Shown here: in pieces, positions 16,870-24,362 of the stretch
Layout: each line of letters opens with the position of its first letter
How positions within the stretch are numbered: the stretch's first letter is position 1
NCBI GenBank assembly: GCA_934476455.1
Contig: CAKSNY010000003.1
Location: 62,001-126,000, forward strand
Direction of reading: 5' to 3'
Source of the DNA: an uncultured Clostridia bacterium
GTDB taxonomy: Bacteria; Bacillota; Clostridia; UMGS1883
DNA length: 64,000 nt
Position numbers and translations under genes: made by a program
The notes under the pieces: model-generated
What the model was told of the DNA's origin: nothing
The model's input: only the letters and a program-made list of their open reading frames with translations
Databases searched by the model: none

Positions 16870-19071
16870 ATGTCATTTATTAAACGTGAAAGCGACGGCG
16901 AGAGGCTTTTAAAAAGCAAAATAGGCTTTTATATAGTGCTTAACGCAATAATTCTGCTTATTTTTGCCGTTTGCGTAAGGCTGTATTATGTAAGCAGCTG
17001 CGTGCGTATTGTAAACGAAAATTATTACAATTTGCTGCTGCTTAACTTTCAGTCTACCGAAAAGGACATATCAAATATAACGACAAGCGTTTCGCTTTTG
17101 CGTTCACCCGCGTTTGACAAATGTATGTCATATACCTCGGGCGATGTTCCGGACGCATCCTCCGTAGCGGAAACGATAAAATCGCTTAACGATTTTGCAC
17201 AGTGCTACGACATTATAGACAGCGTTATGATTTTTAACCGCACGCTTGATATTGCCGTAACAAACGAAGGTATGTACAGCTTAAAATCATACCTTGAAAA
17301 AAGCTACCGCTACGAGGATTACCCCTACAGCTACTGGCAAAACTATATACTGCCGCTTTATGAAATGCGCGTAATATCGCCTACAAAGGTAAGCTGCCCC
17401 GACCGCGAAAGAAAGATTATACCTATTGTTTTTTCTTCGATAAAGGATACTGTGTCGAGCAATCTTTTGGTTGTAAACGTAAGCGTGGACGCAATGCTTT
17501 CACGCGGGACGATAACAAAAAATATGACGAAGAACAGCCGGTTTTACATTGTAAATCCGTATAACGATACATATTTTTATTCGGATAAAACGATTGCGCC
17601 GGATAAAGAGCTTAAAAGCTTTGTAGGCGCAACGCAGTATGACCAAACCTTTCTTCGCTATAAGGATAAAAAATACAAGCAGCAGCTTGTTATACGCTAC
17701 TGCTCACGCTCAAGCATACTTGGGTATGAATATATGATATTTATACCTATGAAGGATATTTCCCAGATAAACCGTATAAAGGCGGTAAGCAACGCAATAA
17801 TGGCTTTGATGGCGCTTATAATACTGGGCTGGCTTGCCATAGGCAATACAAAAATTCTTAAGGCGGTGGGGCTTGTTGAAAAGCGCGCCGGCGAATACAA
17901 AAGCTCGGTTAAGGTAATGGCGCCGATTGTACGCGAAAAGTATGTTTCGGATATTATAAACACGCCGATTGCAAGCATAGATTCGCAGATAACGCGCGTT
18001 TTGGAGGAGAACAAAATCTCTTTTAAATACGAAAATTTTGCAGCCGTTATAGTAAAATTTGCCGCAGACGGTCAGCAGCTTAAAAAATTAACGCTTGTTG
18101 ACAGGCAAAGTATATTTTCCGAGGTAAGCAACAAAATAAAAATGCAGCTTTCCAAAAATTACGATACCGTAAATATTTCCTTAAAGGACGAGGCGCTTTA
18201 CGTAATCTGCCTTGAAAGCGCGGATAAAAAGAAAGAAATAGAGGATATGTTTGCCTCCTTCAAAAAAGAATACAGCGGCGATGTGCTGACCATTTTGGTG
18301 GGCGTGGGCGACGTTTACCGCGGTATGGTGGGTATAAAGCAAAGCGTTGAAACGGCGCGCTGCAGCCTTGAAAACATTATTGCGCCGAAAAAAGTTCGGG
18401 GAAATATCGGGGGTACAAAAAACAAATGCCTGTACACAAAGCAGGAGGACGACAAGCTGTTTAATCTGCTTGTTGCAGGCTACAGCAAAGAACCCATGCA
18501 GCTTATAAGCGGTGTTATTGAAAAAAATATAAAAAACGGCATAAGCGATTCTTCACTTACCGAACTTTACAGCCGCATCCTTACCACGGTTATACGTGTT
18601 ATGGATATGAAAAAAATTGACTACGGAGAAAACTTAACGGGTATGGATTTTATCGTGTCCGCGCTTGAAATGCCGAGGGAGGACGTGTACAGATATATAA
18701 TGGACGCTGTAAACAGAATTTCGGCGGAAACAAAAAAATATAATACAAAACTTGATTTTTCAAAAATTATAGCTTATATCGATGAACACTATCAGGAGGA
18801 TTTGTGCCTTGACCTTATAGCGCTGCGGTTCGGAACAAGCTCTAAATATCTTTCGCGGAAGCTTAAGGAGCAGCTTGGCATAAACTTTCACAAATACCTT
18901 ACGCAGATAAGGATAAACCACGCAAAAATACTTTTGATTTCAACAGATATGACGGTTGACGAAATATGCCGCTCCACGGGATATATGAGCCAGACAACAT
19001 TTATACGTGCTTTTAAATCCGAAACGGGACTTTCGCCGACGGCGTATAAAAAGCTGGAAAAGAGTAAATAA
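16870..19071 (+). CDS. Membrane-spanning AraC-family transcriptional regulator (locus A)
   Basis: A 733-residue one-component sensor. A first membrane segment (about residues 18-38, IVLNAIILLIFAVCVRLYYV), an extracytoplasmic region of about 250 residues with the look of a Cache-type sensor, and a second membrane segment (about 295-318, AIMALMALIILGWLAIG) are followed by a cytoplasmic linker. The C-terminal AraC double helix-turn-helix is at about 635-733 (DLCLDLIALRFGTSSKYLSRKLKEQLG ... TVDEICRSTGYMSQTTFIRAFKSETGLSP). Regulators of this build usually switch on neighbouring sugar ABC transporters when an extracellular glycan fragment or binding protein is sensed. It lies directly upstream of the solute-binding protein and permease genes and has a counterpart at 28770 in locus B. 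Confidence 0.88.
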   Translation: MSFIKRESDGERLLKSKIGFYIVLNAIILLIFAVCVRLYYVSSCVRIVNENYYNLLLLNFQSTEKDISNITTSVSLLRSPAFDKCMSYTSGDVPDASSVAETIKSLNDFAQCYDIIDSVMIFNRTLDIAVTNEGMYSLKSYLEKSYRYEDYPYSYWQNYILPLYEMRVISPTKVSCPDRERKIIPIVFSSIKDTVSSNLLVVNVSVDAMLSRGTITKNMTKNSRFYIVNPYNDTYFYSDKTIAPDKELKSFVGATQYDQTFLRYKDKKYKQQLVIRYCSRSSILGYEYMIFIPMKDISQINRIKAVSNAIMALMALIILGWLAIGNTKILKAVGLVEKRAGEYKSSVKVMAPIVREKYVSDIINTPIASIDSQITRVLEENKISFKYENFAAVIVKFAADGQQLKKLTLVDRQSIFSEVSNKIKMQLSKNYDTVNISLKDEALYVICLESADKKKEIEDMFASFKKEYSGDVLTILVGVGDVYRGMVGIKQSVETARCSLENIIAPKKVRGNIGGTKNKCLYTKQEDDKLFNLLVAGYSKEPMQLISGVIEKNIKNGISDSSLTELYSRILTTVIRVMDMKKIDYGENLTGMDFIVSALEMPREDVYRYIMDAVNRISAETKKYNTKLDFSKIIAYIDEHYQEDLCLDLIALRFGTSSKYLSRKLKEQLGINFHKYLTQIRINHAKILLISTDMTVDEICRSTGYMSQTTFIRAFKSETGLSPTAYKKLEKSK

Positions 19072-19125
19072 TTAAAAAAATCGCCCAAAACAGACGAATA
19101 CCGCTTTTAGGTGGAATATTGGATG

Positions 19126-19155
19126 TTTACAACAGGCAAATTTTCGATGTAATAT
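19126..19155 (+). promoter_or_regulatory. Candidate promoter of the locus A ABC transporter
   Basis: TTTACA (19126-19131), an 18-base spacer and TAATAT (19150-19155) lie 37 bases before the ATG at 19192. Just upstream, at 19111-19121, GTGGAATATTG resembles GTGGATATTG at 2389-2398 in the operon promoter of the same locus, a possible shared regulator site. Confidence 0.45.
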
Positions 19156-19191
19156 GTTCTTAGTTAAAACAAATATGAAAGGATGATTGTA

Positions 19192-20574
19192 ATGCTGAAA
19201 AGAACCGTAACCGTTTTAATGTGCTGTGCGCTTATAATTTCGTGCATAGGCTGCGGCAAAAAAGAAAGCAGCGGCGGCAAGGTTTCAATACGTGTCGGCG
19301 GCTGGCCCGCAGATACGGCAACAGACGCGGTAAAAGAAAAATATCAAAGCCGGCTCGAGGCTATGAAAAAAGCCTACCCGGATATAGAGGTAATTCCCGA
19401 TACAACAGGCGTAGATGTAAAAACCTTTGCCGTAAAGGCAAGCAGTAATCAGCTGCCCGACCTTTACCAGTCGCACTTTACGGAAATAACCAAAAATGTT
19501 CTTTCGGGCTATGCAAAAGATTTAACCCAATATATGAAGAAAAACGGTTATGCGAAAAATCTTAACCCCGCGCTTACAGACCTTGTTTCATTTGAAAATA
19601 GAATCTGGGCAATACCCGTTGCAGCAAATGTTTTGGGGCTTTCCTGCAATGTAGAGCTTTTCCGCCAGGCAGGGCTTTTGGATGAAAACGGCGTTCCGAT
19701 TTTCCCGAAAACATATGACGAGCTTACCGAAACCGCTGTAAAAATAAAAGAAAAAACAGGTAAAAGCGGTATGGTAATATGCACAACCAACGGTCAGGGC
19801 GGATGGTATTTTACCATGCTTGCAAACGGCTTCGGCGTAAAGTTTATAACAAAAGACGGCGACAAGTATAAAGCAAGCTTTAATTCGCCCGAGTGTATCG
19901 CCGCGCTTGAATACATACGCGATTTAAAATGGAAGTACAACGTGCTTCCCGAAAACAGCTTTATGGACAGGGTAGAGCAGCGCAAGCTTATCGCAACAAA
20001 GCAGGCTGCAATGAGCTTTGATACGCCCCCCGTTGACCCCTATATAACAAAATACGGTATGAATAAAGATGACGTGTCGTTTGCACGTGTTCCGGCAGGC
20101 AAAAACGGCAGAGTTGCGCTTTTGGGCGGTCAGGTTTATATGATGGACGCAGACGTTACAGACGAGCAGATAGACGCAATATTTAAATGGATAGATATTT
20201 CGGGCGAAGGCCCCAATGTAAGCGAAGAGGCGAAAAAATCGCTTGATGAAAACTATGCAGCACTTAATAAAGACGGGCTTATAGTAACAGGAAGAAACCT
20301 GCTTGATATATGGGTAAACGACGAGCTTGTGAAAACACAGACAGAGCTTCGCGCAAAATACACCAATGTTGACGACAATAAGTTTGCCGATTATTACGGC
20401 TTTGAGGATGTTGCCATAAAGCTTGAAGAATACCCCTGCGCGCAGCAGCTTTACCAGGTGCTTGACGCGGGCCTTCAGGAAATAATGACAAACAAAAACT
20501 GCGATATTAAAAAATTGGTTAAAGAAATGAACAACAATTTCCAGGTAAATCACCTCGACAAGTGGGAGGGGTAA
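19192..20574 (+). CDS. Sugar ABC transporter solute-binding lipoprotein (locus A)
   Basis: A 460-residue family 1 extracellular solute-binding protein. The N-terminus MLKRTVTVLMCCALIISCIGC has a lipobox ending at the lipidated Cys, then a Ser/Gly/Lys-rich spacer. The body has typical landmarks: VSIRVGGWPAD, QLPDLYQSHF, WAIPVAANVLGLSCNVELF and GLLDENGVPIFPKTYDELTE. It should capture oligosaccharides at the outer face of the membrane and hand them to the permeases at 20580 and 21537. AAAGGA is eight bases before the ATG at 19192. The in-frame ATG nine bases earlier abuts that site and is unlikely. The C-terminus is six bases from the first permease start. The substrate is probably a pectic oligosaccharide, judged only by the locus. 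Confidence 0.88.
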   Translation: MLKRTVTVLMCCALIISCIGCGKKESSGGKVSIRVGGWPADTATDAVKEKYQSRLEAMKKAYPDIEVIPDTTGVDVKTFAVKASSNQLPDLYQSHFTEITKNVLSGYAKDLTQYMKKNGYAKNLNPALTDLVSFENRIWAIPVAANVLGLSCNVELFRQAGLLDENGVPIFPKTYDELTETAVKIKEKTGKSGMVICTTNGQGGWYFTMLANGFGVKFITKDGDKYKASFNSPECIAALEYIRDLKWKYNVLPENSFMDRVEQRKLIATKQAAMSFDTPPVDPYITKYGMNKDDVSFARVPAGKNGRVALLGGQVYMMDADVTDEQIDAIFKWIDISGEGPNVSEEAKKSLDENYAALNKDGLIVTGRNLLDIWVNDELVKTQTELRAKYTNVDDNKFADYYGFEDVAIKLEEYPCAQQLYQVLDAGLQEIMTNKNCDIKKLVKEMNNNFQVNHLDKWEG

Positions 20575-20579
20575 TGTAA

Positions 20580-21497
20580 ATGTCAAAGGCTACCCAAACA
20601 AAAAGCAAAACATCGTTAAAAAAAGCGGTGCGCGCATTCATACAGCACGATTTGTCTGCGTGGGTGCTTATAATTCCGTCAATAATATTGTTCTTTATAG
20701 TAGTTTGGAAACCTATAATTATCGGCGTTGTGTATTCGTTCTTCAAGCTGCGCGGGTTCGACCCCGTGCAGTTTGTGGGGCTTAAAAATTACATAGACGT
20801 AATAAGCGATACCGACTTTGTGATGACGCTTTTAAACTCTGTAAAATATGTTGTATGGGCTGTAATAATCGGCTTTTTAACACCGTTTATTGTGGCTGTG
20901 CTGCTTAACGAGGTTGTACATTTTAAAGGCTTTTTCAAAATAAGCGTATATCTTCCCGCGGTTGTACCGGCTATTGCCACATATATGGTATGGTATTATT
21001 TGTTTTTGCCGGGCGACGCCGGCGTGCTTAACGTAGTGCTGCAAAAGCTTGGGATGCAATCTTTTGACTGGCTGCAAAACAAGTCTGCCGTAATTCCGCT
21101 TTTAACCGTTACCACAACATGGCACGGGATGGGCTCTGCGGCGCTTGTATACCTGGCAGGGCTGCAGGGTGTAAACACAGAGCTTTACGAGGCGTGCAAA
21201 ATTGACGGCGGCGGATTTTTCACAAGAATACGCATAGTAATGCTTCCGTTTATGAAGGATACAATGCTGCTTATGCTTATTCGTATGATGATAAGGGTGT
21301 TCCAAATCTTAGAAATGCCGCTTGTAATGACAGGCGGCGGTCCAAACCGCGCTTCGCTTTCAATGGGGCTGCAATCGTATCGGTACGCGTTTGAATACGG
21401 TCAGTTTGATAAAAGTATGGCTATGAGCGTTATCACGTTTATTATTCTTTTATGCCTTACTTTTGTATATGCGCGTGCGCAAAAGCATAATGATTGA
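20580..21497 (+). CDS. Sugar ABC transporter permease, MalF-type (locus A)
   Basis: A 305-residue inner-membrane permease with about six membrane segments, the first at residues 25-50 (WVLIIPSIILFFIVVWKPIIIGVVYSFF). The cytoplasmic EAA loop that docks the ATPase is visible as ELYEACKIDGGGFFTRIRIVMLP (about 201-223). VMTGGGPNRAS is a typical family motif. It should pair with the permease at 21537 to form the channel. No ATP-binding subunit is encoded nearby, so a shared MsmK-type ATPase elsewhere is expected. GGAGG is located inside the end of the upstream gene. Confidence 0.9.
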   Translation: MSKATQTKSKTSLKKAVRAFIQHDLSAWVLIIPSIILFFIVVWKPIIIGVVYSFFKLRGFDPVQFVGLKNYIDVISDTDFVMTLLNSVKYVVWAVIIGFLTPFIVAVLLNEVVHFKGFFKISVYLPAVVPAIATYMVWYYLFLPGDAGVLNVVLQKLGMQSFDWLQNKSAVIPLLTVTTTWHGMGSAALVYLAGLQGVNTELYEACKIDGGGFFTRIRIVMLPFMKDTMLLMLIRMMIRVFQILEMPLVMTGGGPNRASLSMGLQSYRYAFEYGQFDKSMAMSVITFIILLCLTFVYARAQKHND

Positions 21498-21536
21498 TTT
21501 TAGCGAAAGCGAAAATCGGAAAGGATATTGATTGCA

Positions 21537-22418
21537 ATGAAAAACAATAAATTTGACAGCAAAGACTCGGGCATTTTATCTGCCGTGGACATGAAAGACC
21601 GAAAAAACCGCATTATTTATTGGATAATGTTTGCAATGCTGTGTGTTGTGGCGTGCGCGTGCGTGCTTCCGGTTTTGTGGGTGTTTCTGTCCGCATTTAA
21701 AGATATTGACGAGTTTTTAAGCGTTCCGCCTACGCTTCTGCCGCACAGCTTTCACCCCGAAAAAATCGGCACTGTGTGGAAAAAGCTTAACTTCGGCGTG
21801 TACTATTACAACAGCTTTTTGATTATTTTGGGCAACCTTGCGGCGTGTCTTGTATTTAACGGCGTTTTCGGATATGTTCTCTCACGCCTTAAACCAAAGG
21901 GAACAAAGCTTTTGTATATGCTTGTTTTCTGGACGCTTCTTATGCCTACGTCGATGTGTATGGTGCCTCTTTATATGAGCTTTGTAAAGCTTGGGCTTAT
22001 GGATTCGTTTATTCCGCTTTTTATAATGTCGGGTGCAAATGCGTACGAAACGCTGTTGTTCAGAAATTTCTTTAACGGAATACCCGAATCGTACGTCGAG
22101 GCTGCAAAGATTGACGGCGCCACAAACCTGGGTATATTCTTTAAAATAATAATGCCTATCAGCAAGCCCATTATTATGGTTGTTTCGATATTTTCGGTGC
22201 AGATGTCGTGGGGGTCGTTCTTTTGGCCGTACCTTATTCTTACGGACGAAAGAAAACAGCCCGTATCTATTGCACTGTATACGCTTTCAAGCGGCGCCGT
22301 TACGGACGATCAGTATGTTATAGTTATGATGCTTGCAATACTTCCCGTGCTTATACTGTTTTCGATATTTTCAAAATACATAATAGGCGGAAACAATATG
22401 TCGGGCGTAAAAGGATAA
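21537..22418 (+). CDS. Sugar ABC transporter permease, MalG-type (locus A)
   Basis: A 293-residue permease starting at the ATG at 21537 (MKNNKFDSKDSG). A TTG at 21528 is in frame but lies only two bases from the AAAGGA site, so the ATG is preferred. The membrane segment IMFAMLCVVACACVLPVLWVF, the PTSMCMVPLYMSF region and the EAA loop YVEAAKIDGATNLGIFFKIIMP identify the MalG/LacG branch. It partners the MalF-type protein 39 bases upstream, and the operon ends at a hairpin terminator 21 bases later. Confidence 0.9.
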   Translation: MKNNKFDSKDSGILSAVDMKDRKNRIIYWIMFAMLCVVACACVLPVLWVFLSAFKDIDEFLSVPPTLLPHSFHPEKIGTVWKKLNFGVYYYNSFLIILGNLAACLVFNGVFGYVLSRLKPKGTKLLYMLVFWTLLMPTSMCMVPLYMSFVKLGLMDSFIPLFIMSGANAYETLLFRNFFNGIPESYVEAAKIDGATNLGIFFKIIMPISKPIIMVVSIFSVQMSWGSFFWPYLILTDERKQPVSIALYTLSSGAVTDDQYVIVMMLAILPVLILFSIFSKYIIGGNNMSGVKG

Positions 22419-22439
22419 TAAAACCAATCAGTACGTAAA

Positions 22440-22481
22440 GACGAGCGGTAAACTGTTTTTGTTTTACCGCCCGTCTTTTTT
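22440..22481 (+). terminator. Rho-independent terminator ending locus A
   Basis: GACGagCGGTAAAC pairs across a short T-rich loop with GTTTTACCGccCGTC and is followed by TTTTTT. It lies 21 bases after the second permease stop. Confidence 0.8.
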
Positions 22482-22494
22482 AGGCGTAAAAGAC

Positions 22495-22523
22495 TTTACA
22501 TATTTAAAAGACCGTACTATAAT
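22495..22523 (+). promoter_or_regulatory. Promoter of the DUF1275 gene
   Basis: TTTACA (22495-22500), exactly 17 bases, then TATAAT (22518-22523). Transcription would start near 22530, leaving a leader of about 130 bases before the ATG at 22662. Confidence 0.7.
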
Positions 22524-22578
22524 CAAGTGTGTGTACAGGTAATATTTTTTACTGGTCTTGTGGGTATATGGGCGCAAT

Positions 22579-22620
22579 AATCTCTTATCATTCCTTGCCC
22601 TGCCGATAAGAGATTTTTAT
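22579..22620 (+). promoter_or_regulatory. Terminator-like hairpin in the leader of the DUF1275 gene, candidate attenuator
   Basis: AATCTCTTATC (22579-22589) pairs perfectly with GATAAGAGATT (22605-22615) and is followed by TTTATTATTAT. It lies inside the transcript leader, 42 bases before the start codon, so it could stop transcription unless an upstream element refolds. Only about 50 bases lie between the predicted transcription start and the hairpin, and they match no riboswitch core that I recognise. Confidence 0.5.
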
Positions 22621-22661
22621 TATTATATGTGCCTATGCAGGGCGGCAAAACGGAGGTTATT

Positions 22662-23336
22662 ATGACAAGCGTAAAAACTAACAGGCAAATGTCAGACGCG
22701 TTTCGTACAGCTTTGTTTATTATACTGTCGGGCGGTTTTCAGGACGCATACACATACTGCTCGCGCGGCGGGGTTTTTGCAAACGCCCAGACGGGTAATA
22801 TAGTTTTAATGAGCGCTTCGCTTTTTGAAGGAAAATGGGGCACGGTGTTAAAATACATAATTCCGCTTATTGCCTTTTTTATAGGAACTGCCGCAGCGGA
22901 AATAATACATATCCGTTTTAAAAGGTGCGAAAAAATCCACTGGCGGCAGATTATTCTGATTTTGGAAATCGCGCTCCTTTTCGCCGTGGGGTTTGTGCCG
23001 CAGAAAATAAATCCGCTTGCAAACGCAATTGTATCGTTTGTGTGCGCAATGCAGGTGCAAACGTTCCATAAGGTGCGCGGGCATGCGTATGCAAGCACAA
23101 TGTGTATCGGAAATATGCGAAGCGGTATGGAAGCGCTTTGCGCATATTTTTACGTGCGTGACAAAGAAATACTTAAAAAAGCGCTTACATATTTCGGCGT
23201 TATCGCCGTTTTTGCAGTCGGTGCGGGGATAGGTACTTTTATAACAAAGAGCATAGGCGACAAATCAATATGGATTTGCTGCGCGCTGCTTTTTGTTAGC
23301 TTTGGTATAATGTTTATTACGGAAGAGGAAAAATAA
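22662..23336 (+). CDS. DUF1275 (YoaK-family) membrane protein
   Basis: A 224-residue membrane protein with about six segments. The signatures of the family are present: ILSGGFQDAYTYCSRGGVFANAQTGNIVLM at the N-terminus and MCIGNMRSGMEAL in the middle. The role of YoaK proteins is not established. I chose the ATG at 22662 because GGAGG stands six bases before it, whereas an upstream in-frame start at 22629 has no such site. It is a single gene between the locus A terminator and the TetR gene, with its own promoter and a leader hairpin. Confidence 0.85.
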   Translation: MTSVKTNRQMSDAFRTALFIILSGGFQDAYTYCSRGGVFANAQTGNIVLMSASLFEGKWGTVLKYIIPLIAFFIGTAAAEIIHIRFKRCEKIHWRQIILILEIALLFAVGFVPQKINPLANAIVSFVCAMQVQTFHKVRGHAYASTMCIGNMRSGMEALCAYFYVRDKEILKKALTYFGVIAVFAVGAGIGTFITKSIGDKSIWICCALLFVSFGIMFITEEEK

Positions 23337-23372
23337 CCCGCGGCAATATTTGAAAAAAATATTTAGAAAGCC

Positions 23373-23401
23373 TTGACAAAATTTATAATCGAAGATAAAA
23401 T
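23373..23401 (+). promoter_or_regulatory. Promoter of the TetR-family gene
   Basis: TTGACA (23373-23378), 17 bases, TAAAAT (23396-23401). The last base of the -10 box is the first base of the operator palindrome that follows. Confidence 0.7.
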
Positions 23402-23427
23402 AACGCTGTTATCGGATAACAGCGTTA
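23401..23427. promoter_or_regulatory. Perfect palindromic operator upstream of the TetR-family gene
   Basis: TAACGCTGTTATC, one G, then GATAACAGCGTTA: two perfect 13-base arms. The site covers the region just after the -10 box, so a bound dimer would block transcription start. TetR proteins bind palindromes of this size and commonly repress themselves, so autoregulation is the natural reading. Confidence 0.8.
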
Positions 23428-23443
23428 TCAAAAGGAAAACAAG

Positions 23444-24012
23444 ATGAGACCGCTTAATGATAAGCTTGCGCAAAAATATTGGAAGCCGCCGAGGCAGAGT
23501 TTTTTAAGAAAGGGTATCGGGGCGCCTGTGTGCGGAGTATTGCCGCATCGGTCGGCGTGACAACAGGCGCGATTTACCGCTACTATAAAAATAAAGAGGC
23601 ACTGTTTGACGCGCTCGTGTCAGAGCCTGCACAGCAGCTTTTTGAAAGATACAGAAGCTACAGTGAAAACTTTTCAAAGCAAGGGCTTAAAAAGCAGCTT
23701 ACAACGCTGCCGCAGCTTTCGGAGGAGCCGAGCGGCGAAATAGGGCTTCTTATGGGCTATATTTACGAGCATTACGGCGCGTTTAAGCTTATTGCCTGCT
23801 GCGGCGTGGGCACGGGCTATGAAAATTACGTTGAAAGGCTTACCCAAATAGAAACAAAAAGCGGAATTACTCTTGTTCGCTTAATGCAAGAGCAGAATAT
23901 GCTTAAGGTTGATGTGGACGATACGCTTATACACATTATTTCAAATACAATTTTTACGGGTATTTTTGAAATAATCTCGCATGATGATGTGAAAGATGAA
24001 AAAAACACATAG
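23444..24012 (+). CDS. TetR/AcrR-family transcriptional regulator with apparent single-base frameshift near the start
   Basis: The TetR helix-turn-helix is clear: KILEAAEAEFFKKGY, then VRSIAASVGVTTGAIYRYYKNKEALFDAL, with a variable ligand-binding C-terminal half. The HTH frame has a stop at 23461-23463 and no ATG, and its first possible start is a TTG at 23479 without a ribosome-binding site. The ATG at 23444 is preceded by AAGGA at good spacing but is in another frame (MRPLNDKLAQKYW). One more A in the run at 23472-23476 would join them as MRPLNDKLAQKILEAAEAEF, a normal TetR N-terminus. So the gene is either newly inactivated, affected by a sequencing error in a homopolymer, or read by slippage. 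The operator directly upstream suggests it works or worked until recently. Confidence 0.8.
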
Positions 24013-24134
24013 CCGCCCTGTATGATTTTTATACGGCGGGCTGGTACAGAATTTTGGGGATCGAATGATTCCTTAAATTTTTAAATATAGGTTAGCCGTA
24101 ATAACCGAAAATGCTGCAAAAAAGGGGAATTTTT

Positions 24135-24203
24135 ATGGACGAAAAAAAGAAAAGCTGGGCAGAGCTTCTTTTTGCTTATGCGGATGGCGAAAAGAAAAAA
24201 TGA
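24135..24203 (+). CDS. 22-residue Lys-rich peptide, first of an overlapping pair
   Basis: MDEKKKSWAELLFAYADGEKKK is preceded by AAAAGGGG at good spacing. Its stop overlaps the ATG of the next small ORF as ATGA, the usual sign of translational coupling. No family is recognised. It could be a real microprotein or a leader peptide that delivers ribosomes to the next frame. Confidence 0.4.
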   Translation: MDEKKKSWAELLFAYADGEKKK

Positions 24204-24322
24204 TTTTGTCGGTTGATTTGTCGGTGCTCAGTGTTATACTGGGGCTTGTTCCGTTTTACTGTATGTACAGGGTGATTTGCCTGTATTGGATTTCATACAT
24301 AGTTTTGAAGAAAAAGTACTAA
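24200..24322 (+). CDS. 40-residue predicted single-pass membrane peptide
   Basis: MILSVDLSVLSVILGLVPFY leads into a hydrophobic stretch broken by one Arg (CMYRVICLYWISYIV), ending KKKY. It overlaps the preceding 22-residue ORF by four bases and ends 40 bases before the M13 peptidase gene. The size and the hydrophobic core with a basic tail recall small membrane proteins, including type I toxins, but no family is recognised. Confidence 0.4.
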   Translation: MILSVDLSVLSVILGLVPFYCMYRVICLYWISYIVLKKKY

Positions 24323-24362
24323 AACACCTGCACAGATAAAAACAATGAAAGTAGGAATAATT

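Noticed and set aside
22524..22578. A known riboswitch class ahead of the DUF1275 gene
   Set aside because: I compared it by eye with purine, preQ1, fluoride, guanidine and ZTP cores and saw no match, so I report only an attenuator-like hairpin.
24013..24045. Terminator after the TetR gene
   Set aside because: The G/C-rich arms around GATTTTT pair only with several mismatches and no T-run follows.
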